NCBI GenBank assembly: GCA_002281485.1
Contig: NCGF01000005.1
Span: forward strand, 62,001-126,000
Length of the DNA: 64,000 nucleotides
Reading direction: 5' to 3'
Source: Sphingomonas sp. 28-66-16
GTDB taxonomy: Bacteria; Pseudomonadota; Alphaproteobacteria; Sphingomonadales; Sphingomonadaceae
The notes beneath the pieces were generated by a model that did no database searches, was not told where the DNA came from, and worked only from the letters and a program-made list of their open reading frames with translations. Positions 57,436 through 64,000 of this stretch are shown piece by piece; position 1 is the first letter of the stretch; each line of letters starts with the position of its first letter. Made by a program: the position numbers and the translations under genes.

Positions 57436-58323
57436 ATGGATCACTACCTCATCGATGTCGCGCGTGACGCTTTCGACGTGAAGTTCCTTCACCCGGATCC
57501 GCGGCTGGCGCCCTATATCTCGGGCTATCACGTCTATTCGGCGGGCGCGGTTCAGCGCCTCGGCCAGGACGAATGGTTCTTTCCGGGCTGGGCGAATGTC
57601 AGATTCCGGCTCAGCACGGCGTCATGGCGGCTCGGCTTTGGCGCCGCCGAGCCCGAAGAAGTCCCTGAGGCCAGCGTGTTCGGGGCCAGTCGTTCAGGCG
57701 CACACAGCATTTCGCATGGTGGTCAGTTCGTGGGATTCGGGGTCACGCCGGTCGGATGGCACCGGCTGTTCGGGGTTTCGGCGCACCGGTTCGTCGATCG
57801 GCTGACTCCTCTGGCGACGGTCTGGCCTGCCTGCGACGCCATTCTGGAAGCGATCGCGGCGGCGCGCGACAGTGCCGACATCAAGCGGCTGTTCGACGCG
57901 GTGCTGCTCACCCGGCTTGGCCCCGTCCACCGTCACGAGGCGCTGGTCGCGCGCTTCATGGCGCTGCTGGTGTCGGATCATGACATCAACATCGACCAAG
58001 TGGCGCGCGAACTTGGTTGTTCGACGGTGAAGCTCCGGCGGATCGCGCTCGCGCATTTCGGCTTCCCGCCGAAGATGCTGCTCCGCCGCTCGCGCTTCAT
58101 GAAATCATTCGTGGCGATCTACGGCAAGCCGCCCGGGAAGTGGAGCCAGCTGATCGATGCGAGCTACGCCGATCAATCCCATTTCCTGCGCGATGCCAAC
58201 GATTTTCTGGGCATGACGCCGAGCGCTTATCTCGCGCTCGAACGGCCGATGACGCTGATGTCGATGAAGGTGCGGACCGAGCAGCTCGGCGCTCCCGTCC
58301 AGGCGCTTCACCGCCTGATCTAA
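57436..58323 (+). CDS. AraC family transcriptional regulator
   Basis: A 295-residue protein. The N-terminal half resembles an AraC sensing domain (PDPRLAPYISGYHVYS, SHGGQFVGFGVTPVGWHRLF). The C-terminal half (about 175-275) is the double helix-turn-helix: INIDQVARELGCSTVKLRRI and YADQSHFLRDANDFLGMTPS with the classical family ending. The ligand is unknown. It lies 118 bases upstream of the three-gene secreted-protein operon in the same direction and may regulate it. Confidence 0.92.
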   Translation: MDHYLIDVARDAFDVKFLHPDPRLAPYISGYHVYSAGAVQRLGQDEWFFPGWANVRFRLSTASWRLGFGAAEPEEVPEASVFGASRSGAHSISHGGQFVGFGVTPVGWHRLFGVSAHRFVDRLTPLATVWPACDAILEAIAAARDSADIKRLFDAVLLTRLGPVHRHEALVARFMALLVSDHDINIDQVARELGCSTVKLRRIALAHFGFPPKMLLRRSRFMKSFVAIYGKPPGKWSQLIDASYADQSHFLRDANDFLGMTPSAYLALERPMTLMSMKVRTEQLGAPVQALHRLI

Positions 58324-58441
58324 CCCTGATCGATTCTTACAATTCGCCAATGTTGTCGTGCGCCATCATGGCGGCCGTGACGGAAGGAGCGGCACTAGAC
58401 CCGACGACGGCGGGGCCGGCCTTCAATAGGAAGGGAACATC

Positions 58442-58771
58442 ATGCGCGCGATCTCGCTTCGTTTGACTTGCCTCGCAGCGGCAGTGTCCGCCGCCACGAT
58501 TGCCACCCCTGCCGTTGCCGGCACCGGATGCAACGGTGTCGTCAATATTTTCGTCTGGGGCTGTGCGCCGTGGGACAACAACAACGGCCCGAAATTCCCC
58601 TATTATCGCAAGCGGGCGATCACGATTCCCAGGGACGGCACCCAGATCATCACCAAGAACGGCGTCCAGATGGCGTTGCGCGGCGGGGTCTATTATCCGC
58701 TGATTGCCAATGACGGGGCAAGCATCGTCGCGGGTGGTGCCGGCAATCTGCGCGTCTGGTCGGGACAGTGA
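58442..58771 (+). CDS. secreted protein A of three-gene operon, function unknown
   Basis: A 109-residue protein with signal peptide (AAAVSAATIATPAVAG) and a short mature part: TGCNGVVNIFVWGCAPWDNN with two Cys, then ITIPRDGTQIITKNGVQMAL, a beta-rich end. I recognise no family. Its stop overlaps a GTG start of the next gene (GTGA), so the two are translationally coupled. Confidence 0.78.
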   Translation: MRAISLRLTCLAAAVSAATIATPAVAGTGCNGVVNIFVWGCAPWDNNNGPKFPYYRKRAITIPRDGTQIITKNGVQMALRGGVYYPLIANDGASIVAGGAGNLRVWSGQ

Positions 58772-59268
58772 CGGCGCCGCTGGCGCGGCGCCTGGCGGCG
58801 GCGGCCACCCTGCTGCTGCTGCAGGGCAGCGCCTGGGCGCAGTCGGCGGAAGAAGCGCCGCCGCCTGCCGCCGCGGCAGCACCCGCCGCAACCCTCAACC
58901 CCTTCGACAAGGCCGAGGTGCTCGACGTCGACAACGACGTCTGGGACCCATGCACCATCCTTGCGGTGTACAAGGGCGCCTATCAGGTGAGCTGCAAATA
59001 CACCAAGTCGCTCCGCCGCGACGTCCATGTCCGCAAGCCGGGCGCCGCGCCGGCCGGCCAGACCGCGGCACAGGCCGTGACCGGGCCGCCGTTCAAACGC
59101 GACGACATCGTGCTCGCCTCACCGCTCAGCCTGCCCGACCGATGGGAGCTCTGCATCGTCGAACGCAACGCCTTGAGCAGCAGCAACGGCTATGCGCTGC
59201 AATGTGGCGGCTCGCCGTATTTTGTCGGTCGTGACTGGATCCGCGCCGATCCGGAGGCAACGCAATGA
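58768..59268 (+). CDS. secreted protein B with SH3/Tudor-like segment
   Basis: A 166-residue protein starting at GTG 58768 with a signal peptide (AAAATLLLLQGSAWAQ), an Ala/Pro linker and a beta-rich module FDKAEVLDVDNDVWDPCTIL then AVYKGAYQVSCKYTKSLRRD. The W-PC-IL-V-KG-YQV spacing resembles small Tudor/SH3-type barrels. A second module follows (RWELCIVERNALSSSNGYAL). Four cysteines probably form disulfides. Ends with an ATGA overlap to protein C. Confidence 0.78.
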   Translation: MTAPLARRLAAAATLLLLQGSAWAQSAEEAPPPAAAAAPAATLNPFDKAEVLDVDNDVWDPCTILAVYKGAYQVSCKYTKSLRRDVHVRKPGAAPAGQTAAQAVTGPPFKRDDIVLASPLSLPDRWELCIVERNALSSSNGYALQCGGSPYFVGRDWIRADPEATQ

Positions 59269-59810
59269 TCCGCCCTACGCTCGTAATCAACGTGCTCCTG
59301 AGCGCTCTCGGGTTCAGTCTTGCGCCACCCGCCTCTGCCGGGATGACCGGATGCGCGATCGGTCAGCGGGTGAAGGCGCCTGCGGGTCCGGCGACGGTGG
59401 TGTCTATCCAGGGGTCGGCTTGCACCGTCAGGGTCGATGGGCGCCCCTATACCGATGTCTATGCCGCCTTCATGCTCGACGCGCTCGAAGCACCCGCTCC
59501 GTCCCCCAGTCGCGCCTCACCGCCGGCAACAGCGACGAACGGCACGGCGCCTGGCGGCAATCCCAAGCCCGGCCTGTATCAATGCTTCGGCGGTCCCGCG
59601 GGCAATCTCAAACTGCGCTTTCTCGGCGGCAATGGCTATGCCAACGAACAGGGCGTCAAGGGCAGCTTTGCGCCCGGCCGCGATGGCCAGATCAAATTCG
59701 TTTCGGGGCCTTGGAAAGGCTTTTTCGGCAAGGTGCTGGCACATGGCCGGATCGGCCTCACTTCGGTCGATGGCGGGAGCTTCTACAACCTGACCTGCGA
59801 CCCGCGTTAG
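59265..59810 (+). CDS. secreted protein C with SH3/Tudor-like and beta C-terminal domain
   Basis: A 181-residue exported protein (signal to ASAG). First module: CAIGQRVKAPAGPATVVSIQ then GSACTVRVDGRPYTDVYAAF, comparable in spacing to that of protein B. After a Ser/Pro/Ala linker comes a second domain: KPGLYQCFGGPAGNLKLRFL, GRDGQIKFVSGPWKGFFGKV and a terminal FYNLTCDPR. Similar G-Y-C ... G-I-F-SG-PW ... C patterns occur in uncharacterised bacterial proteins. Function unknown; third member of a coupled secreted trio. Confidence 0.78.
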   Translation: MIRPTLVINVLLSALGFSLAPPASAGMTGCAIGQRVKAPAGPATVVSIQGSACTVRVDGRPYTDVYAAFMLDALEAPAPSPSRASPPATATNGTAPGGNPKPGLYQCFGGPAGNLKLRFLGGNGYANEQGVKGSFAPGRDGQIKFVSGPWKGFFGKVLAHGRIGLTSVDGGSFYNLTCDPR

Positions 59811-59885
59811 CAGCGCCGGCGGGCTAAGACATTCTTTGCCATGGCGCTTAGCAGCCGCCTAACGCAAGATTGCTAGACACCGGCA

Positions 59886-60401
59886 ATGAAGATCGCCTTT
59901 GCCGCCGTTTCGATCGCCGGGATCGCCATTGGCCTCGCCATGCCAACGCTGCCGATGACAGCCCCGGCACCGGCACTGGCACCGTCCCTGGCACCGGCCC
60001 TCGCGCCGGCGACGGCAGCGCGACGCGCGATCGACCCGCCCACCGAGACGGTGATCGAGCGCAGCGACAATGGCCATTTTTATACCCTCGCCGAGGTCAA
60101 CGGCAGCCCGACGCATTTCGTGGTCGATACCGGCGCGACGATGGTCGCGCTCACCGTCGAGGATGCGCGGCGCGCCGGCATCGCGGTCGATCCGGCGCGC
60201 TTCGCGGTGATCGGCCAGGGGGCGTCGGGGGATGTGCGCGGCCAGGATATCATGCTCGATTCGGTGGTGCTCGACGGCAAGCGGGTCAGCGGGGTGCGCG
60301 GCGCGGTGCTCGAAGGGCTGCCGGTTTCCCTGCTCGGCCAGAGCTATCTCGGGCAGCTCGAGACGGTCGAGATCAACCGCGGCACCATGAAGCTGCGCTG
60401 A
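59886..60401 (+). CDS. retropepsin-like aspartic protease (TIGR02281-type)
   Basis: A 171-residue protein with an N-terminal hydrophobic anchor or signal, an unusual Ala/Pro repeat region (APAPALAPSLAPALAPATAA) and a single aspartic-protease domain: HFVVDTGATMVALTVEDARR with the catalytic DTG, and SLLGQSYLGQLETVEINRG at the end. One DTG per chain means it acts as a dimer. Clan AA, alphaproteobacterial family; probably periplasmic or membrane-tethered. Substrate unknown. Confidence 0.9.
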   Translation: MKIAFAAVSIAGIAIGLAMPTLPMTAPAPALAPSLAPALAPATAARRAIDPPTETVIERSDNGHFYTLAEVNGSPTHFVVDTGATMVALTVEDARRAGIAVDPARFAVIGQGASGDVRGQDIMLDSVVLDGKRVSGVRGAVLEGLPVSLLGQSYLGQLETVEINRGTMKLR

Positions 60402-60454
60402 GCGTGCCATTTCGTCGATGACGCAACCTGGTCGGGCGCGTATCGAACGGCGCG

Positions 60455-61345
60455 ATGAAGAATATCAATGCCCTCGCCTTTGCGGTCGCGTCGGTGGCGA
60501 TCGCCACCTATTCGGTGATGGACGCGCTGATGAAGGGACTCAGCATCACCAGCGGCGCCTATAGCGCGGTGCTGTGGCGCTCGATTGCCGGCGCCGTGTT
60601 GCTTGGCGCCTTCTCGGTTGCGCAGCGGCGGCGCTGGCCCCGCCGGGCGGCGCTGCGGCTGCATGTCGCGCGCGGTGCGACGGCCGGGCTGTCGGTGTTG
60701 CTGTTTTTCTGGGGGCTGGTGCGCGTGCCGATGGCACAGGGCGTGGCGCTTACCTTCCTCGCGCCGCTGATCGCCTTGTTTTTCGCAGCCGCGATGCTCG
60801 GCGAGACGATCCGGCGCACCGCGATTCTCGGCTCGATCGTCGCGAGTCTCGGCGTGCTCGCGATCGCCGGCGGCGAACTCCAGGCGCACGCCTCGACCGC
60901 GCATGTGCTCGGCTCGCTGGCGATCGTCGCGGCGTCGATTTTCTACGCCTACAGCCTTATCCTGCTGCGGCAGCAGGCGCAGATCGCCGATCCGCTCGAG
61001 GTCGCGCTGTTCACCAGCATCGTGCTCGGCGGGCTGTTGCTGATCGGGGCGCCATGGCTGTCGGGTCTGCCAGCGGGGACGCAATTGCCGAGCATCGCGG
61101 CGACGGCGGTGCTCGGATCGGTGTCGGCGATGGGCATGGCCTGGGCCTATGGCCGCGCCGAGGCGCAGGTGCTCGCGCCGGTCGAATATACTGCCTTTGT
61201 CTGGGCCGCGATCCTTGGCTATCTGGTGTTCGGCGAGCGCGTCTCGGGCTATACCGTGGTCGGCGCTGTGCTGATCATCGCCGGATGTCTGGTGGCGGTG
61301 CGCGGTGCACCCGGCCCGGCCCCGCAAACCGAGGCTGCTGCATGA
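60455..61345 (+). CDS. EamA/DMT family transporter
   Basis: A 296-residue inner-membrane protein with ten predicted helices in two EamA repeats (for example VRVPMAQGVALTFLAPLIAL and EYTAFVWAAILGYLVFGERV). Drug/metabolite exporters of this type move small organic solutes; the substrate cannot be inferred. Its stop overlaps the GNAT gene start (ATGA). Confidence 0.92.
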   Translation: MKNINALAFAVASVAIATYSVMDALMKGLSITSGAYSAVLWRSIAGAVLLGAFSVAQRRRWPRRAALRLHVARGATAGLSVLLFFWGLVRVPMAQGVALTFLAPLIALFFAAAMLGETIRRTAILGSIVASLGVLAIAGGELQAHASTAHVLGSLAIVAASIFYAYSLILLRQQAQIADPLEVALFTSIVLGGLLLIGAPWLSGLPAGTQLPSIAATAVLGSVSAMGMAWAYGRAEAQVLAPVEYTAFVWAAILGYLVFGERVSGYTVVGAVLIIAGCLVAVRGAPGPAPQTEAAA

Positions 61346-61824
61346 CCGTCACGATCCGTTTCGCCGTCTCCGACGATGTGCCCACGATCCTCCGGCTGGT
61401 GCGCGATCTGGCAGCCTATGAGCGGGCGCTCGACAAGGTGGTCGCGACCGAGCCGTTGCTCGCCGAAGCGCTGTTCGGCGATCGACCGGCGGCCGAGGCG
61501 CTGATCGCCGAACGCGAAGGCGTCGCGGTCGGGCTGGCGCTGTTCTTCCATAATTTCTCGACCTGGACGGGTTGGCGCGGGCTCTATCTCGAAGATTTGT
61601 ACGTCATGCCTGAAGCGCGCGGCGCGGGCATCGGCAAGGCGCTGCTCAAGCGGCTCGCGGCGATCGCGGTCGAGCGCGGGTGCAGCCGGTTCGAATGGTC
61701 GGTGCTCGACTGGAACGCGCCGGCCATCGCTTTCTATAAGTCGCTCGGCGCCGAACCGATGAGCGAATGGACGATCAACCGCGTGACGGGAGATGCGCTT
61801 GCCCGGCTGGCCGAGGGCGGCTGA
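61342..61824 (+). CDS. GNAT family N-acetyltransferase
   Basis: A 160-residue acetyltransferase. Motif A is LYVMPEARGAGIGKALLKRL with the R-G-x-G-I-G-K pyrophosphate loop; motif B WNAPAIAFYKSLGAEPMSEW. The whole resembles the spermidine/thialysine acetyltransferase branch (RDLAAYERALDKV at the start), so an amine or lysine analogue may be the substrate. Overlaps eamA by 4 bases and the TfoX gene by 1, forming one operon. Confidence 0.92.
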   Translation: MTVTIRFAVSDDVPTILRLVRDLAAYERALDKVVATEPLLAEALFGDRPAAEALIAEREGVAVGLALFFHNFSTWTGWRGLYLEDLYVMPEARGAGIGKALLKRLAAIAVERGCSRFEWSVLDWNAPAIAFYKSLGAEPMSEWTINRVTGDALARLAEGG

Positions 61825-62189
61825 TGGCAGTCGATGCCGGCCTGATCGCAAGGATCGAGGAAGCGCTCGCGCCGCTTGGCACGGTGACGCGGCGGGCGAT
61901 GATGGGCGGCGCGACCCTGTATCTCGACGGCACGATCTTCGCGATCGTGGCCGACGACCAGCTCTGGTTCAAGGCCGACGCCGAAAGCGACCCGGCGTGG
62001 GAGTCGGCTGGCTGCCCGCGCTTCACCTATCCGATGGGCGAGGGGCGTCGGGGATCGATGAACTATCGGCGCGCCCCCGACGATGTCTATGACGATGCCG
62101 ATGCGATGCGCGACTGGGCCGCGCTGGGACTCGCGGCGGAGCAGCGCGCACCGGTGCGCAGACCCCGCAAGGCGGCCAGTAAAAAGTAG
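61824..62189 (+). CDS. TfoX N-terminal domain protein
   Basis: A 121-residue protein with the TfoX/Sxy N-terminal fold: LGTVTRRAMMGGATLYLDGT, FAIVADDQLWFKADAES and GSMNYRRAPDDVYDDAD, plus a basic tail RRPRKAASKK. It lacks the helical C-terminal domain of full competence regulators; such short forms are common and of unknown role. Last gene of the EamA-GNAT-TfoX unit. Confidence 0.9.
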   Translation: MAVDAGLIARIEEALAPLGTVTRRAMMGGATLYLDGTIFAIVADDQLWFKADAESDPAWESAGCPRFTYPMGEGRRGSMNYRRAPDDVYDDADAMRDWAALGLAAEQRAPVRRPRKAASKK

Positions 62190-62215
62190 CGGCGCAGGTC
62201 TGCAAACTGCGCCGC
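62183..62215 (-). terminator. Rho-independent terminator of ppa
   Basis: A perfect 9-base stem GCGGCGCAG (62189-62197) / CTGCGCCGC (62207-62215). On the minus strand it is followed by TACTTTTTAC, so it ends the ppa transcript, 8 bases after the stop. The stem may also act on the convergent TfoX transcript. Confidence 0.75.
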
Positions 62216-62222
62216 GACCCCG

Positions 62223-62759
62223 TCACGCCTTTGCGGCCTGGGCGCGCTCGATTGCCTCCATGACGATCTGGCGCGCCTCGGCGGCATCGCCCCATTTGCC
62301 GACCCGCACCCATTTCTCGGCTTCGAGATCCTTGTAATGGGTGAAGAAATGCTCGATCTGCGCGAGCACGATCGAAGGGAGATCGGTGCGCTCACCGACA
62401 TCGGTGTAATAAGGAAAGGTCGTGTCGACGGGCACGCAGATCAGCTTCTCGTCGCCGCCATGTTCGTCTTCGAGATTGAGCACGCCGATCGGCCGGGCGC
62501 GGACCACGCAGCCCGGGATGAACGGCGAGCGCGCGACGACGAGCGCGTCGAGCGGATCGCCATCGGGCGACAGCGTGTGGGGTACGAAGCCGTAATTGGC
62601 CGGATAGCGCATCGGCGTATGCAGGATTCGATCGACGAACAGCGCGCCCGAAGCCTTGTCGAATTCATATTTCACCGGCTCGCCGCCGACCGGGACTTCG
62701 ATCACGACGTTGAGTTCGTCGGGCGGATTCTTGCCCGTGGGGATCAGATCGATACGCAT
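62223..62759 (-). CDS. ppa: inorganic pyrophosphatase
   Basis: A 178-residue class I pyrophosphatase. PPDELNVVIEVPVGGEPVKY, YEFDKASGALFVDRILHTPM and the signature DGDPLDALVV (metal-binding aspartates) are all present. Hydrolyses PPi, including that released by ATP sulfurylase. Starts 8 bases after the M61 peptidase stop, so the two genes share a transcript. Confidence 0.98.
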   Translation of the reverse strand: MRIDLIPTGKNPPDELNVVIEVPVGGEPVKYEFDKASGALFVDRILHTPMRYPANYGFVPHTLSPDGDPLDALVVARSPFIPGCVVRARPIGVLNLEDEHGGDEKLICVPVDTTFPYYTDVGERTDLPSIVLAQIEHFFTHYKDLEAEKWVRVGKWGDAAEARQIVMEAIERAQAAKA

Positions 62760-62767
62760 GGATGTTC

Positions 62768-64000
62768 CTATTTGGCTGCAAGCAGATGATCGAGTCCAGC
62801 GTCGCCGGTGCCGATCTTCGCGAGGCGCGGATAGCGTAGCCCGTCATGATAGTCGACTGGCCTTTCCTCGATCCGGTCGCCCTGCCTGACGAGCAGCGCG
62901 ATCGGCTCCTTGGTGGCCTTCGCCGCGGCGATCGCGGCCTTCAACCGATCGGGCGTATAGGCCAAGCCGTCGACGGCGGTGATCGTGCCACCGACGGTCA
63001 ACCCCGCCTTGAAGGCGGCGCTATCCCAGATCACGCCGGCAATGTCGCCGTCCTTGCCGATCACCACGCCGATCGACGAGGCGAGGTCGGTGCGCTTGCG
63101 CTCCTTTTCGACCGCCCTGAAATAGCCGGTCGGCGTATCGGTATAAGTGAGACGATAACCGAGCGCGATCAGCCCGGCGAGGGGCGGCGGCGCACCGGTC
63201 TCGGTCAGCCGCTGGGTGAGCATCTGGCGCCAGTCATAAACCGGCACGAGCTTGTGGAGTTCGGCGACGACATCGTCGAAATCATAGGTGACCTCGCCCC
63301 AGTCGCCATCGTTGATCCCGAAAAAGCCGCGAGCGAAATCATCGATCGATTTGGCGCCGCCGGTCTGGCGTCGGATGATGCCGTCGACCTCGAGCCAGAC
63401 GGCCATGCCTTCGATGTAATAATCCTCGGATCGCTGCCAGCTCGTCCAGCCCTTGGGCCGGCGCTGGGCGATCGTCGGGTCGTTGGTGGTGTCGCCGAGC
63501 GGGCGCCAATCGCGGCCCTTGGTGTTCTCGAGCCCCGCCATCAGCAGCGCGATGCTGTCGAGCGTATCCTGCTTGCTGACCAGCCCCGAGCGCGCCTGGA
63601 GCACATAGCCCCAGAAGCTCGTCTGTCCCTCATAGACCCAGAGCAGGCTGTCGCGCATCGGGGTGCGATAATCGGGGGTCCACAGATCGGCCCCGCGCCG
63701 GAATTTGCCGTCCCAGCTATGGGTGAATTCGTGCGGCAGCAGGTCGCGCGCCGGCGTGCTGTTCGCCCAGTCGGTGAAATAGCCGAGCCCGACCCCGTCC
63801 TCCGAGCTGCGATGATGTTCGAGGCCGATGCCGCCGATCCGGTCCGAGATCGACAGCAGGAAGTGATAATTGTCGTAATGCTGCGCGCCGAACAGCTTCA
63901 CCGACTGCTCGACGAGATTGCGGTGGGCGTCGATCTGCTCGGGCGTCGCGGCGAGCTGGTCGGGGCTGTCGGCGACGACGTCGAGCGTTACGCGGGGCGT
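62768..64000 (-). CDS. M61 family peptidase, C-terminal part (5' end outside window)
   Basis: The frame is open to the right edge; the apparent start at 63901 is an internal Val codon. At least 410 codons are visible. The zinc motif is LPHEFTHSWDGKFRR (HEFTH), with the third ligand Glu probably in LLWVYEGQTSFWGYV; the helical catalytic domain continues to about KLVPVYDW, and a PDZ domain lies near the C-terminus (GKDGDIAGVIWDSAAFKAGL). M61 enzymes are glycyl aminopeptidases, usually exported. Upstream of and almost touching ppa. Confidence 0.93.
   Translation of the reverse strand, partial: TPRVTLDVVADSPDQLAATPEQIDAHRNLVEQSVKLFGAQHYDNYHFLLSISDRIGGIGLEHHRSSEDGVGLGYFTDWANSTPARDLLPHEFTHSWDGKFRRGADLWTPDYRTPMRDSLLWVYEGQTSFWGYVLQARSGLVSKQDTLDSIALLMAGLENTKGRDWRPLGDTTNDPTIAQRRPKGWTSWQRSEDYYIEGMAVWLEVDGIIRRQTGGAKSIDDFARGFFGINDGDWGEVTYDFDDVVAELHKLVPVYDWRQMLTQRLTETGAPPPLAGLIALGYRLTYTDTPTGYFRAVEKERKRTDLASSIGVVIGKDGDIAGVIWDSAAFKAGLTVGGTITAVDGLAYTPDRLKAAIAAAKATKEPIALLVRQGDRIEERPVDYHDGLRYPRLAKIGTGDAGLDHLLAAK

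Overview
The window is a gene-dense, high-GC stretch of an alphaproteobacterial chromosome, most probably from Sphingomonas or a close relative in the Sphingomonadales. Supporting signs are the GapR-type DUF2312, DUF2093 and DUF1244 proteins, two large TonB-dependent receptors beside peptidase and acylase genes, the 41-residue L36, and intergenic repeats built on GAGCTTGTCGAAGG, which I remember as abundant in sphingomonads. I see no tRNA, rRNA, CRISPR array, insertion sequence, integrase or prophage gene. Both ends cut through genes: a CorC/HlyC-type protein on the left and an M61 peptidase on the right.

Layout. 0-5.3 kb: CorC/HlyC tail, a membrane-anchored helix-hairpin-helix protein, purD and xseA (divergent, with overlapping start codons), a DUF2093 protein and an M23 peptidase. 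5.4-8.2 kb: cysD and a cysN-cysC fusion, which activate sulfate to PAPS. 8.2-17.9 kb: an accessory block with a TauD-like dioxygenase, two paralogous sulfotransferase-like proteins, a TPR-AspH hydroxylase, a small secreted protein, a TPR-sulfotransferase and a TonB-dependent receptor. This block, next to a PAPS source, is my best candidate for an undescribed system. 18-21.4 kb: a secreted protein and clpB. 21.6-30.6 kb: a second TonB receptor followed by a penicillin-acylase-family enzyme, a relic of an M16 peptidase, a small protein, an alpha-amino-acid-ester-hydrolase-like enzyme and a DUF885 peptidase.

30.7-40 kb is mainly housekeeping: purK, purE, a GFA protein, gpmA, a cytosolic-type M14 carboxypeptidase coupled to a DUF4136 protein, rpmJ, a HAD hydrolase, pyk, DUF1244, an amidohydrolase and GapR. 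40.2-43.9 kb: yebC, ruvC, ruvA and ruvB, with an opposite-strand secreted-protein gene between ruvA and ruvB. 43.9-44.9 kb: a three-gene XRE-regulator and membrane-protein operon behind two tandem palindromes. 44.9-49.6 kb: the Tol-Pal operon (ybgC, tolQ, tolR, tolA, tolB, pal) ending in a strong terminator. 49.7-51.2 kb: a compact SPFH, ribbon-helix-helix and small-membrane-protein operon with its own promoter and palindrome.

51.3-64 kb: P1-type nuclease, isoaspartyl peptidase and acyltransferase on the minus strand. Then DUF2946 and PepSY proteins, ispG, an AraC-type regulator, three translationally coupled secreted proteins of unknown function, a retropepsin-like protease, an EamA-GNAT-TfoX operon, and on the minus strand M61 peptidase and ppa. 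Many neighbouring genes overlap by 1-4 bases (ATGA, TGATG), so translational coupling is common here.
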